Assembly (NCBI GenBank): GCA_947630015.1
Contig: CANRFY010000012.1
Coordinates: 1-56,394 of the forward strand
DNA: 56,394 nt
From: an uncultured Clostridia bacterium
Lineage (GTDB): Bacteria > Bacillota > Clostridia > Oscillospirales > CAG-272
Direction: 5' to 3'
How positions within the stretch are numbered: position 1 is the first letter of the stretch; each line of letters starts with the position of its first letter. This document shows positions 1-9,061 of the stretch, one piece after another. Made by a program: the position numbers and the translations under genes. Below the pieces are notes generated by a model. The model did not search any database and had not been told where the DNA came from. It was given only the letters and a program-made list of their open reading frames with translations.

Positions 1-109
1 TTAGGCTGGAAATCTCCTGAGGAAGTTTTTTTCAACAAATCGTTGCACTTCACTTGACAATCTGAGGAAAAAAGTTTTCCTTCCCTCACAAAAACTATTA
101 AAATAATCC

Positions 110-1345
110 TCAATAAATCGGGAACCGGGCGCAAAGGGCTTGCGCCTCGTCGGAGATGCGCGATTTATTGGCGTCGAAGTCCTCGATGATATCGGCGATG
201 AAATCCGCGATCTTCGCCATCTCCGGCTCACGGAAGCCGCGAGTCGTGACCGCCGGCGTGCCGATGCGCAGGCCGCTCGTCACGAACGGACTTGCCGGAT
301 CGTTCGGGATCGTGTTCTTGTTCGCCGTGATATGGACCTCGTCGAGCCTGTGTTCAAGCTCCTTGCCCGTCACGCCCGACTTCGACAGATCGAGCAGCAT
401 CAGATGATTGTCCGTGCCGCCCGACACGATCCTCACGCCGCGATCGAGAAGGCCCTTACAAAGCACGGACGCGTTTTTCACTATCTGCGCGCCGTATGCC
501 TTGAAATCGTCCGTCAAAGCCTCGCCGAGCGCGACCGCCTTCGCCGCGATGATGTGCATCAGCGGGCCTCCCTGCGTACCCGGGAAAACGGCCTTATCGA
601 TCGCCTTTGCGAATTCCTCCTTGCAGAGTATCATGCCGCCGCGCGGACCGCGCAGAGTCTTGTGCGTCGTCGTCGTGACGACGTGCGCATACGGCACCGG
701 CGACGGATGAACGCCCGCCGCGATCAATCCCGCGATGTGCGCGATGTCGACCATCAGATACGCGCCGACCTCGTCCGCGATCTCGCGAATGCGCGCAAAA
801 TCTATGATGCGCGAATACGCGCTCGCGCCCGCGACGATCAGCTTCGGTCTGCACTCCTTCGCGATGCGCTCCATCTCGTCGTAGTCTATCATCTCCGTCT
901 CGGGATTCACGCCGTAAGGCACGATGTGGAAATATTTGCCTGAGATGTTGACCGGCGAGCCGTGCGACAAGTGACCGCCCTCGGACAGATTCATCCCCAT
1001 TACGGTGTCGCCAGGCTGGAGAAGCGCGAAAAACACGGCAAGATTCGCGTTCGCGCCGCTGTGCGGCTGCACGTTCGCGTGTTCGGCGCCGAACAGGCGC
1101 TTCGCGCGCTCGCGCGCGATCTCCTCCACGATATCGACGCACTGGCATCCGCCGTAGTAGCGCTTCGACGGATACCCCTCGGCGTATTTGTTCGTGAGTA
1201 CGCCGCCCGCCGCCAAAAGCACCGCGCGCGATACGATGTTCTCGCTCGCGATCAGCTCGATGTTGTGCCGCTGGCGCTCAAGCTCAAGCTCGCACGCGCC
1301 GGCTACCTCGGGATCAAACGTCTTTAATTCTTCAAAGAAGTTCAT
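110..1345 (-). CDS. glyA: Serine hydroxymethyltransferase
   Basis: Cytoplasmic PLP enzyme converting serine and tetrahydrofolate to glycine and 5,10-methylene-THF. It has about 411 residues, normal for the family. Visible motifs are [11 protein letters not shown] near the N-terminus, [14 protein letters not shown], and the PLP-lysine segment [14 protein letters not shown] start at ATG 1345 (MNFFEEL) because AAGGTG lies six bases upstream; an in-frame ATG nine bases earlier (1354) has no comparable site. It is the last gene of the purine operon. Its glycine is the substrate of PurD and its one-carbon unit feeds formyl-THF for PurN and AICAR transformylase, so the grouping makes metabolic sense. 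A 165-base gap with two hairpins separates it from purL, so partial independent expression is possible. Family assignment is secure. Confidence 0.96.
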   Translation of the reverse strand: MNFFEELKTFDPEVAGACELELERQRHNIELIASENIVSRAVLLAAGGVLTNKYAEGYPSKRYYGGCQCVDIVEEIARERAKRLFGAEHANVQPHSGANANLAVFFALLQPGDTVMGMNLSEGGHLSHGSPVNISGKYFHIVPYGVNPETEMIDYDEMERIAKECRPKLIVAGASAYSRIIDFARIREIADEVGAYLMVDIAHIAGLIAAGVHPSPVPYAHVVTTTTHKTLRGPRGGMILCKEEFAKAIDKAVFPGTQGGPLMHIIAAKAVALGEALTDDFKAYGAQIVKNASVLCKGLLDRGVRIVSGGTDNHLMLLDLSKSGVTGKELEHRLDEVHITANKNTIPNDPASPFVTSGLRIGTPAVTTRGFREPEMAKIADFIADIIEDFDANKSRISDEAQALCARFPIY

Positions 1346-1455
1346 GGAAATCACCTTTTTGCAAGGAGAAATTTGAAAGATTTCTCCCCGCGCTCCCCTT
1401 CAAAATTTTTATAACATTATGAATCGCGTCAAAAGTTTTTATTGGTTCGTTCAGT

Positions 1456-1500
1456 AAAAGCTTTTGGGGGTTCCAACGGGGCTTTTCTCGAAAAGGCCCC
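1456..1500. repeat. REP-like hairpin between purL and glyA
   Basis: A GC-rich stem (GGGGCTTTTCTCGAAAAGGCCCC is the plus-strand core in two halves, loop TCTCG) follows the motif AAGCTTTTGGGGGTTCC. The same motif plus hairpin design recurs at 10731-10797 and 39741-39823. It lies just after the purL stop and could trim or partly terminate the pur transcript before glyA. A second hairpin (GGAGAAAT paired with ATTTCTCC, 1365-1387) lies in the glyA leader directly upstream of its ribosome binding site. Confidence 0.55.
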
Positions 1501-1510
1501 TTCGGATTTT

Positions 1511-4500
1511 TTATTTAAAATACTTCACCGCCGCCTCGAACATTCTGATATCGTACATACCCGGGACGTTTTTATAAAGCCCCGCGCCCGTGCGCTCGCT
1601 GTGTCCCATCTTGCCGAAGACTCTGCCGTCCGGCGACGTGATGCCCTCGATCGCGCAGACGGAATCGTTCGGATTGTACTGCACATCCGACGTCGCATTG
1701 CCGTCCATGTCCACGTACTGCGTCGCGATCTGGCCGTTTTTCGCCAGCTCCCCGATGAGCGCGTCAGACGCGATGAACCGCCCCTCGCCGTGCGAGATCG
1801 GCACCGATACGATGTCGCCGACACGGCACAGCGACAGCCACGGCGATTTGTTCGACGCGATCCTCGTGCGCACTATCTTCGACTGATGGCGCGCGATCGT
1901 GTTGAACGTCAGCGTCGGGCAGCTTTCATCCGTGTCGATGATCCTTCCATACGGCACAAGGCCGAGCTTCACGAGCGCCTGGAATCCGTTGCAGATGCCG
2001 CACATAAGTCCGTCGCGCCGTTCGAGCAGCTCCGTCACGCCCTCCTTGATCGCGCCGCTGCGGAAGAATGCGGTGATGAATTTGCCGCTTCCCTCCGGCT
2101 CGTCGCCGCCGGAGAATCCGCCCGGGATGAACACCATCTGCGCCGTTTTCAGCTCGTCGGCGAACACCTTCGTCGACCGCGCTATATCGGATGCGGAAAG
2201 ATTGTTTATGACCATGATCTGCGGCGCGCCGCCCGCGTCGGCGACCGCCTTCGCGCTGTCGTATTCGCAGTTCGTCCCCGGGAACACCGGTATCAAGACC
2301 TTCGGCTTCGCCGATTTTACGGCCGGCGACGGATACGACTCCGCGCGATACTCGAAATTCTCTATTCTACGTCCGCCGCCCTGCTCGATGTTGCAGGCAT
2401 AAACGGATTCAAGTCTGCCCTCATATTCTTCGGCAAGCGCCGAAAGCGCAATTTTTTCCGATTTATAAGAGATCGCGCCGTCGTCTGTTATGACGCCGAG
2501 CGTCGGATACGGCAGATCCTCCGCCGTTTCGAGCAAAAACGTGCCGTAGCCGAGTCCGAATATATCGTCCTCCGTCGCGACGTCGTCGAATCTGAACCCG
2601 AATCCGTTTCCGATCGCCATCTTCAATACGGCCTCGGCCGCGCCGCCCATTCCGAGCGTATACGCCGTTTCTGCCTTATGCGAGCGGAGCAGATCGGTCA
2701 CGGTGCGGAACGTATCGATCAGCGATTTCGGCACGGGGAGCATCTCCCCGCTGTATTCGGGCGCGACGACGATGACGCGGCTGCCCGCGCGCTTGAATTC
2801 GTTGGGGACTATATTGTTCACTTTCTCCGTCGTCACCGCGAACGAAACGAGCGTCGGCGGCACGTCGAGATCCTCAAAGCTGCCGCTCATCGAATCCTTG
2901 CCTCCGATCGCGCCGACTCCGAGATCGAGCTGCGCCTCGAATGCGCCGAGCAGCGCCGACAGCGGCTTTCCCCACCGCCTGCCGTCGCGCCCGGGATGCT
3001 CGAAATACTCCTGGAACGTCAGGTACACGTCGTCAAACGACGCACCCGTCGCGATCAGCTTCGAAATCGATTCCACGACGGCAAGATACGCGCCGTGGTA
3101 CGGGCTTTCCTCTGTCAGATACGGATTGTATCCCCACGCCATCAGCGAGCAGTCGTCGGTATGCCCGCGCTCGACCGATATTTTCTGCGCCATCGCCTGG
3201 ATCGGCGTGCGCTGGTACTTGCCGCCGAACGGCATCAGCACGGTTCCCGCGCCTATCGTCGAATCGAATCTTTCTGACAGACCGCGCTTCGACGCGATGT
3301 TGAGATCGCCCGCAAGGCGCATGAAATTCTCGGTGAATCCGCCCGTCACCATGTTATCAGTCAGTCTCGAATGCTCGGGCGTTATCGTTATATGCTTCGG
3401 CGCGCCGTTCGACGACAGGAATTCTCTGCTTATATCGACGATGACGTCGCCGCGCCATCTCATCGTCAGTCTCGGCTCCGCCTTCACTTTTGCGACCGGA
3501 ACGGCGTTGAGATTTTCTTTATATGCAAGTGCCAAAAATTTTTCTACATCTGCCGAATCTACCACGACGGCCATTCTCTCCTGCGATTCGCTGATCGCAA
3601 GCTCGGTGCCATCAAGTCCCTCGTACTTTTTCGGCACGCGGTCGAGATCGATATCGAGTCCGTCCGCAAGCTCGCCGATCGCCACGGATACGCCGCCAGC
3701 GCCGAAATCGTTGCAGCGTTTTATGAGCCTCGACGCTTCGGGGTCGCGGAACAGGCGCTGGAGCTTGCGTTCCTCGGGCGCGTTTCCCTTCTGCACCTCC
3801 GCGCCGCATTCCTCGACGGAATGCGCGTTATGCGCCTTCGACGATCCCGTCGCGCCGCCGATGCCGTCGCGTCCCGTCGCGCCGCCGAGCAGGATCACAA
3901 CGTCCCCCGCCTCCGGCGTCTCGCGCCGCACGTTCGCCTGCGGCGCCGCCGCGATCACAGCGCCGATCTCCATGCGCTTCGCCGCGTAGCCCGGGTGATA
4001 TATCTCATCCACGATGCCGGTCGCAAGTCCGATCTGGTTGCCGTATGACGAATATCCGGCCGCCGCCGTCGTCACTATCTTGCGCTGCGGCAGCTTGCCC
4101 GGTATAGTCTCCGACACGGGAGACGTCGGATCGGCGGCGCCCGTCACTCTCATCGCGCCGTACACGAATGAGCGTCCCGAGAGCGGGTCGCGGATCGCAC
4201 CGCCTATGCACGTCGCCGCGCCGCCGAACGGCTCGATCTCGGTCGGATGATTGTGCGTCTCATTCTTGAACAAAAGCAGCCACGGCTCCGTTTCGCCGTC
4301 GACGTCCACGTTTATCTTGACCGTGCAGGCGTTGATCTCGTCCGATTCGTCAAGCTTATCGAGCTTGCCGTGCCGCTTCAGATACGACACCGCCACCGTC
4401 GCGATGTCCATGAGGCAAATCGGCTTTGTGCGTCCAAGCTCCCTGCGCACCGAAAGATACCTGTCAAATGCGCGCTGCAATACGTCGTCGTCGAATTCGA

Positions 4501-5203
4501 CCTTGTCTATCTGCGTCAGAAACGTCGTGTGGCGGCAGTGATCCGACCAATACGTATCTATCATGCGTATCTCCGTCAGTGTCGGATCGCGCCCCTCTTC
4601 ATTCGCAAAATAATCACGGCAGAATTCCGCGTCGTCGGCGTCCATCGCAAGGCCGTATTCGCGGACGAACGATTCGAGCGCCGCGCGGTCCATCTTCGTG
4701 AATCCGTCGAGCGTGCGCACATTTTTCGGCGTCTCGTAATCGACCCTCAGCGTCTCCGGCATCGAAAGCTCCGCTTCCCTCGCCTCGACGGGGTTGATGA
4801 CATATTTCTTTATCTCCGCGACTTCATGCTCCGACAGCGCGCCGTAAAGCGCGTACACCTTCGCGGAGCGGACGAGCGGACGTTCGCCCTGCGAGATTAT
4901 CTGTATGCACTGCGCCGCCGAGTCCGCGCGCTGATCGAACTGCCCCGGCAGATATTCGACCGCGAACACCACCGCGTCGCCGAAATCGACCGACTCGGAC
5001 GCGATATCGAGCTGCGGCTCGGAGAACACCGTTCTCACCGCGTAATCGAACAGCTCGCGCGATATTCCCTCGGCGTCGTATCTGTTTACAACGCGCAGTC
5101 CCGAAAGCGATTCTATGCCGAGAAAAGTCCTGATGTCGGATAAAAGCTCTCTTGCCTCGTTTGCAAGCTCGGGCTTTTTCTCCGAATAGATCCTGTATAC
5201 CAA
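1511..5203 (-). CDS. purL: Phosphoribosylformylglycinamidine synthase, large single-chain form
   Basis: Converts FGAR, glutamine and ATP to FGAM. About 1230 residues, the long gamma-proteobacterial-type PurL with PurS-like, synthase and glutaminase parts in one chain. Motifs in order: SDHCRHTTF (about residue 215), ETHNHPTEIEPFGG, GATGSSKAHN, the second AIRS-like half with AWGYNPYLTEESPYHGAY, and a C-terminal class I glutaminase with the nucleophile motif CGICNGFQ and the SHGEGRF histidine. The glutaminase therefore looks intact, unlike that of the PurF-like protein upstream. The start is TTG at 5203: AAAGGAG is six bases away and lies inside the last codons of purD, so the two genes (3-base gap) are probably translationally coupled. 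Ends before a REP-like hairpin. Assignment secure. Confidence 0.95.
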   Translation of the reverse strand: MVYRIYSEKKPELANEARELLSDIRTFLGIESLSGLRVVNRYDAEGISRELFDYAVRTVFSEPQLDIASESVDFGDAVVFAVEYLPGQFDQRADSAAQCIQIISQGERPLVRSAKVYALYGALSEHEVAEIKKYVINPVEAREAELSMPETLRVDYETPKNVRTLDGFTKMDRAALESFVREYGLAMDADDAEFCRDYFANEEGRDPTLTEIRMIDTYWSDHCRHTTFLTQIDKVEFDDDVLQRAFDRYLSVRRELGRTKPICLMDIATVAVSYLKRHGKLDKLDESDEINACTVKINVDVDGETEPWLLLFKNETHNHPTEIEPFGGAATCIGGAIRDPLSGRSFVYGAMRVTGAADPTSPVSETIPGKLPQRKIVTTAAAGYSSYGNQIGLATGIVDEIYHPGYAAKRMEIGAVIAAAPQANVRRETPEAGDVVILLGGATGRDGIGGATGSSKAHNAHSVEECGAEVQKGNAPEERKLQRLFRDPEASRLIKRCNDFGAGGVSVAIGELADGLDIDLDRVPKKYEGLDGTELAISESQERMAVVVDSADVEKFLALAYKENLNAVPVAKVKAEPRLTMRWRGDVIVDISREFLSSNGAPKHITITPEHSRLTDNMVTGGFTENFMRLAGDLNIASKRGLSERFDSTIGAGTVLMPFGGKYQRTPIQAMAQKISVERGHTDDCSLMAWGYNPYLTEESPYHGAYLAVVESISKLIATGASFDDVYLTFQEYFEHPGRDGRRWGKPLSALLGAFEAQLDLGVGAIGGKDSMSGSFEDLDVPPTLVSFAVTTEKVNNIVPNEFKRAGSRVIVVAPEYSGEMLPVPKSLIDTFRTVTDLLRSHKAETAYTLGMGGAAEAVLKMAIGNGFGFRFDDVATEDDIFGLGYGTFLLETAEDLPYPTLGVITDDGAISYKSEKIALSALAEEYEGRLESVYACNIEQGGGRRIENFEYRAESYPSPAVKSAKPKVLIPVFPGTNCEYDSAKAVADAGGAPQIMVINNLSASDIARSTKVFADELKTAQMVFIPGGFSGGDEPEGSGKFITAFFRSGAIKEGVTELLERRDGLMCGICNGFQALVKLGLVPYGRIIDTDESCPTLTFNTIARHQSKIVRTRIASNKSPWLSLCRVGDIVSVPISHGEGRFIASDALIGELAKNGQIATQYVDMDGNATSDVQYNPNDSVCAIEGITSPDGRVFGKMGHSERTGAGLYKNVPGMYDIRMFEAAVKYFK

Positions 5204-5206
5204 AGC

Positions 5207-6487
5207 TTACTCCTTTCCGGCGCAGGCGGCCTCGAGCGCGCGTTTGCCGATGTCGTGACGGTAGTATTTATTCGCAAATCCTATCTTCTCCACCATCCGA
5301 TACGACTCGCAAAGCGCATCCTTCAGCGTGTCCGCGACGGCGGTCACGCCGAGGACGCGTCCGCCCTTCGTCACGAGCGCGCCGTTTTCGTTTATCGCCG
5401 CGCCCGCGACATATGTGTGTTCCGCCACATCGTCCGGTATCGTCAGCTCAAATCCGCTCTCATACGACTGCGGATATCCCGCCGACGCCGCCACGACGCA
5501 CGCCGCGCACCCGTTTTTCCATTTTACCTCGCAGTCCGAAAGCGTGCCGTTCGTCGTCGCCATCATGACCGTCAAAAGATCGGAATCGAGCAGCGGCAGC
5601 ACGACCTGCGTTTCGGGATCGCCGAAACGGCAATTGTATTCGACGACACGCGGCCCGTCCGACGTTATCATCAGCCCGAAGTAGAGGCATCCGCGAAACG
5701 TCCTGCCCTCCGCGTTCATCGCGTTCATCGTCGGGATGAATATCTTCTCCATGCATTCGTCCGCGACCGCGTCCGTGTAGTACGGATTCGGCGCGACAGT
5801 CCCCATGCCGCCCGTGTTCAGTCCCGTATCGCCGTCGCCGGCGCGCTTGTGATCCATGCTCGACACCATCGGCACGACGACGTTTCCGTCCGTGAACGAC
5901 AGAACCGACACCTCGGGACCCGTCATGAACTCCTCGATCACGACGCGCTCGCCGCTCTTGCCGAATTTTCCGTCCCTCATCATCGAGACGACCGCGTCCT
6001 TCGCCTCGTCGCGCGTCATGCATACGATCGCGCCCTTGCCGAGGGCGAGGCCGTCCGCCTTCACCACTATCGGGATCGGCGCGTCCTTTAGGTATGCGAG
6101 CGCCGCGTCCATGTCGGAGAACGTCTCATACGATGCCGTCGGGATTCCGTACTTTTTCATCAATTCCTTCGAGAACACCTTGCTGCCCTCGATTATGGCC
6201 GCGTTTTTGCGCGGGCCGAAGCACGGGATGCCCCGCGCCTCGAGCGCGTCGACGCATCCGAGAACGAGCGGATCGTCGGGCGCCACGATCGCGTAGTCGA
6301 CAGATTTCTCGACGGCGAAATTCACGATCCCGTCGATATCCTTAGCCCCGATCGGCACGCATACGGCGTCGCGCGCGATGCCGCCGTTGCCCGGGAGCGC
6401 GTATATAGTCTCTACGCTTTTATTTTCCTTTATCTTCTTGATTATGGCGTGTTCTCTGCCGCCGCCGCCCACAACAAGTATCTTCAT
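5207..6487 (-). CDS. purD: Phosphoribosylamine-glycine ligase (GAR synthetase)
   Basis: ATP-grasp ligase joining phosphoribosylamine and glycine, the second step of purine synthesis. 426 residues, typical length. The N-terminal domain opens with VVGGGGREHAI; the ATP-grasp part carries FSKELMKKYGIPTA, VKADGLALGKG and VIEEFMTGPEVSVL, followed by the conserved NTGGMGTVAPNP and VEYNCRFGDPETQ segments that hold metal and substrate. ATG at 6487 with GGAGA upstream. It lies between AICAR transformylase (24-base gap) and purL (3-base gap) in the pur operon. Its unstable substrate is made by PurF, so the state of the PurF-like protein upstream matters directly for this step. Nothing unusual in the sequence. 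Confidence 0.96.
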   Translation of the reverse strand: MKILVVGGGGREHAIIKKIKENKSVETIYALPGNGGIARDAVCVPIGAKDIDGIVNFAVEKSVDYAIVAPDDPLVLGCVDALEARGIPCFGPRKNAAIIEGSKVFSKELMKKYGIPTASYETFSDMDAALAYLKDAPIPIVVKADGLALGKGAIVCMTRDEAKDAVVSMMRDGKFGKSGERVVIEEFMTGPEVSVLSFTDGNVVVPMVSSMDHKRAGDGDTGLNTGGMGTVAPNPYYTDAVADECMEKIFIPTMNAMNAEGRTFRGCLYFGLMITSDGPRVVEYNCRFGDPETQVVLPLLDSDLLTVMMATTNGTLSDCEVKWKNGCAACVVAASAGYPQSYESGFELTIPDDVAEHTYVAGAAINENGALVTKGGRVLGVTAVADTLKDALCESYRMVEKIGFANKYYRHDIGKRALEAACAGKE

Positions 6488-6511
6488 AATATAATGTCTC
6501 CGATCGCCGAA

Positions 6512-7696
6512 TCAATGGTGGAACAGTCTCATTCCCGTGAACGCCATCGCGATGCCGTATTTGTCGCAGCATTCAATGACGAGATCGTCGCGGATCGAGC
6601 CGCCGGGCTCGGCGATATACGAAACGCCGCTCTTCTTCGCGCGCTCGATATTGTCCGCGAACGGGAAGAACGCGTCGGAGCCGAGAGCCACGCCCGACAG
6701 CGAATCGAGATAAGCGCGCTTTTCCTCATTTGTCAGCGGCTCGGGACGGGACGTGAAATACTTCTGCCATACGCCGTCCGCCGTGACGTCCTCCTCGTTT
6801 TGATTGATGTAGCCGTCGATGACGTTGTCGCGGTCGGGACGTCCAAGCTCGGGGCGGAACGGCAGCGACAGCACCTTATCGCACTGACGCAGAAACCACG
6901 TATCCGCCTTCGTGCCGGCGAGACGCGTGCAGTGTACCCTCGACTGCTGACCCGCGCCGACGCCGATCGCCTGTCCGTCGACGGCGAAGCAGACCGAATT
7001 CGACTGCGTATATTTGAGCGTTATCAGCGACACGATCAGATCGCGCACCGCAGATTCGGGCAGCGTCTTATTTGCCGTCACGACGTTTGCGAGCAGCTCC
7101 GCGCCGATTTTGAAATTATTTCTCCCCTGCTCGAACGTGATGCCGAACACATCCTTATTCTCGACAGGCTCCGGCACGTAATCGGGATCGATCCTGACGA
7201 TATTGTACGCGCCTTTCTTCTTAGTTTTGAGGATTTCGAGCGCCTCCGGCTCGTAAGCGGGCGCGATTATGCCGTCCGACACCTCGCGCTTCAGCATTTT
7301 CGCCGTCGTTACGTCGCAGGTGTCGGAAAGCGCGACCCAGTCGCCGAACGAACACATTCTGTCCGTGCCGCGCGCTCTCGCGTATGCGCACGCGAGCGGC
7401 GAGTCGTCGAGTCCGTCTACGTCGTCGACAAAGCAGGCGCGCTTGAGCTTATCCGAAAGCGGGATGCCGACCGCCGCCGACGTCGGGCTTACGTGCTTGA
7501 ACGACGTCACCGCGGCCATGCCCGTCGCCTCTTTTAGTTCCTTCACAAGCTGCCACGAGTTGAACGCGTCGAGAAAATTGATGTACCCGGGCTTGCCGTT
7601 CATGATCTCGATCGGCAGCTCGCCGCCGTTTTTCATGAATATCTTCGCCGGCTTCTGATTCGGGTTGCAGCCGTATTTCAGTTCAAATTCTTTCAT
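6512..7696 (-). CDS. Free-standing AICAR transformylase (PurH C-terminal type)
   Basis: Predicted to formylate AICAR to FAICAR with 10-formyl-THF. 394 residues, whereas classical bifunctional PurH is about 510-530; the N-terminal MGS-like IMP cyclohydrolase domain is absent and the chain begins directly with ELKYGCNPNQKPAKIF. The transformylase signature with the catalytic Lys-His pair is present (SFKHVSPTSAAVG), as are QSNSVCFAVDGQAIGVGAGQ, GSDAFFPFADNIERA and EPGGSIRDD near the end. ATG at 7696 with GGGAG six bases upstream. The next gene upstream (11-base gap) encodes a PurO-type IMP cyclohydrolase, supplying the missing activity as a separate protein. Function is confident; I leave the symbol blank because purH usually denotes the fused enzyme. 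Confidence 0.92.
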   Translation of the reverse strand: MKEFELKYGCNPNQKPAKIFMKNGGELPIEIMNGKPGYINFLDAFNSWQLVKELKEATGMAAVTSFKHVSPTSAAVGIPLSDKLKRACFVDDVDGLDDSPLACAYARARGTDRMCSFGDWVALSDTCDVTTAKMLKREVSDGIIAPAYEPEALEILKTKKKGAYNIVRIDPDYVPEPVENKDVFGITFEQGRNNFKIGAELLANVVTANKTLPESAVRDLIVSLITLKYTQSNSVCFAVDGQAIGVGAGQQSRVHCTRLAGTKADTWFLRQCDKVLSLPFRPELGRPDRDNVIDGYINQNEEDVTADGVWQKYFTSRPEPLTNEEKRAYLDSLSGVALGSDAFFPFADNIERAKKSGVSYIAEPGGSIRDDLVIECCDKYGIAMAFTGMRLFHH

Positions 7697-7707
7697 TTCC
7701 GTCTCCC

Positions 7708-8427
7708 TTATTTGTTCTTGTTGATGAGTCTGTCGACGGTTTTGCCCGTGTCAAGCTCCGTGTACCGCACCCAGAGCGAAATTTTATTGTCCGCGTCGAG
7801 CGCGTCCCAAAGCGTATTTGTGAATTCGTCGATGTCGTCGGGGATCGCGACGCGCTCCGGCTCTCCCTGGAACGTCGGGATCGGACTGCCGTCGCAGACA
7901 TATGTGTGAATGAAGTGGCCGATCCCGGGCAGCGGCTCATAGTCGAACGTGTAACGATTGCACGCCGATCCCGCCGCGTCCGCGCTCTTTAAAATGCTCA
8001 TCTCATATGAGAATCCGCCGTCCCCGAACGTCAGCGCCGCGCTTATCCTCGGCGTCAGATTCGGCGCGTCCGGCTCGAATTTGCGGCACGCCAGCGACTG
8101 CGAAAACGTCTTGCCGGACTTGACGCCGTCATAGATCGTATCTGTCTGATCGCCGTTCGTCACGATCAGGACACCGCCGAGCTTTCTCACCGCCGCGTAT
8201 ATTATGAGGCTCGGATCCTCCACCTTCGAGGCGTCATACGGCTCCGTGAATATCTCGCCGTCCCTCTCCGTGAAAACTCTGTTGCGGCTGTTCGCGCTGC
8301 GCCCCATGATGAAATACGCGCTGCACGCGCGCCTCCCGTCCGCGCTGAGTCCGGCGACGATGCCGCGTCCCACGTATGAGTTGCCGCGTATAAGCTCGCC
8401 GATATCGTTTACCTTGTAAATGTCCAT
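7708..8427 (-). CDS. PurO-type IMP cyclohydrolase
   Basis: About 239 residues resembling the IMP_cyclohyd (PurO-like) family first known from archaea, which closes FAICAR to IMP. Family-like features include the N-terminal NSYVGRGIVAGLSADGRR, the YFIMGRSANSRNRVF segment, LIIYAAVRKLGGVLIVTNGDQTDTI (quoted only in part here: VVTNG-type GDQTDTI), and a C-terminal acidic half ending in LWVRYTEL. ATG at 8427 with AAAGGGG upstream. The placement directly upstream of a transformylase that lacks its own cyclohydrolase domain strongly supports the function. No signal peptide, so cytoplasmic. In bacteria this replaces the N-terminal half of PurH. The family call rests on motif recognition and context; a profile search would settle it. 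Confidence 0.85.
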   Translation of the reverse strand: MDIYKVNDIGELIRGNSYVGRGIVAGLSADGRRACSAYFIMGRSANSRNRVFTERDGEIFTEPYDASKVEDPSLIIYAAVRKLGGVLIVTNGDQTDTIYDGVKSGKTFSQSLACRKFEPDAPNLTPRISAALTFGDGGFSYEMSILKSADAAGSACNRYTFDYEPLPGIGHFIHTYVCDGSPIPTFQGEPERVAIPDDIDEFTNTLWDALDADNKISLWVRYTELDTGKTVDRLINKNK

Positions 8428-8443
8428 GTCAGTTTCGCCCCTT

Positions 8444-9061
8444 TCAATGTCCGCCGCCGATGATCTCGGCGCATATTTTCTCGACTGCCTCCGGCAGTAT
8501 TATCCATTCGGCCTGCTCCATGACGCGCCGCTGCAAAATCTCCGGCGTGTCGCCGTCCTCGACGTATACGGCGCGCTGCGCGATTATCGGGCCGCCGTCC
8601 GGCACCTCGTTGACGAAATGCACCGTCGCGCCCGTGACCTTGACGCCGCGCGCGAGCGCGGCCTCATGGACGTGGAGTCCGTAAAATCCCGCGCCGCAAA
8701 ACGACGGAATCAGCGACGGATGCACGTTTATGATGCGTCCCGCGTACCGCGACGTGAACCGCTCCGACAAGATCGCCATGAATCCCGCCAGCACGATTAA
8801 ATCGACGCCGCGCGAGTCTATCTCGCGCATGATCGCGTCCTCGAACGCTTTCTGCGAACCAAGCTCTTTTTTCGATACCACGACGCCGTCGACGCCGGCC
8901 GTGCGCGCCCTTTCGAGCGCGTAAGCGTCCGCCTTATTCGATATCACGACGTCGAGCTGTCCGCTTTTGATTTTGCCCGCCTTCATCGCGTCGATGATCG
9001 CCTGCAAATTAGTGCCGCCGCCGGAGACAAGCACCGCGATTTTCGCTTTATTTTTCTCCAT
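8444..9061 (-). CDS. purN: Phosphoribosylglycinamide formyltransferase (10-formyl-THF dependent)
   Basis: Converts GAR to FGAR using 10-formyl-THF. 205 residues, typical of PurN. Motifs: VSGGGTNLQAII for phosphate binding at the N-terminus, VISNKADAYALERA, LAGFMAILS, the catalytic NVHPSLIPSF with Asn and His, and GATVHFVNEVPDGGPII with the catalytic Asp. The ATG at 9061 lies inside the end of the upstream formate/nitrite-channel gene (14-base overlap, different frame), which implies translational coupling. No formate-dependent PurT is seen in the window, so the folate route is the one supported here. Assignment secure. Confidence 0.95.
   Translation of the reverse strand: MEKNKAKIAVLVSGGGTNLQAIIDAMKAGKIKSGQLDVVISNKADAYALERARTAGVDGVVVSKKELGSQKAFEDAIMREIDSRGVDLIVLAGFMAILSERFTSRYAGRIINVHPSLIPSFCGAGFYGLHVHEAALARGVKVTGATVHFVNEVPDGGPIIAQRAVYVEDGDTPEILQRRVMEQAEWIILPEAVEKICAEIIGGGH

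Noticed and set aside
1..231. Minus-strand open frame running off the left edge
   Set aside because: It overlaps glyA in another frame, and its composition (Arg/Ser-rich) is that of a shadow frame. The 109 bases before glyA ends hold only a weak AGGAAAA/TTTTCCT stem.
1355..1455. Independent promoter for glyA (TTGACG with TAAAAA-like -10)
   Set aside because: Best spacing is only 13-15 bases with poor hexamers, so it is not reported as a feature, though weak internal initiation cannot be excluded.
1442..3277. Long plus-strand open frame (611 codons) opposite purL; similar long antisense frames at 36399-38045, 39765-42218, 17733-19217 and 52379-55039
   Set aside because: They lie exactly opposite well-supported genes, are arginine- and histidine-rich, lack domains, and result from high third-position GC in the sense genes. 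None has a ribosome binding site.
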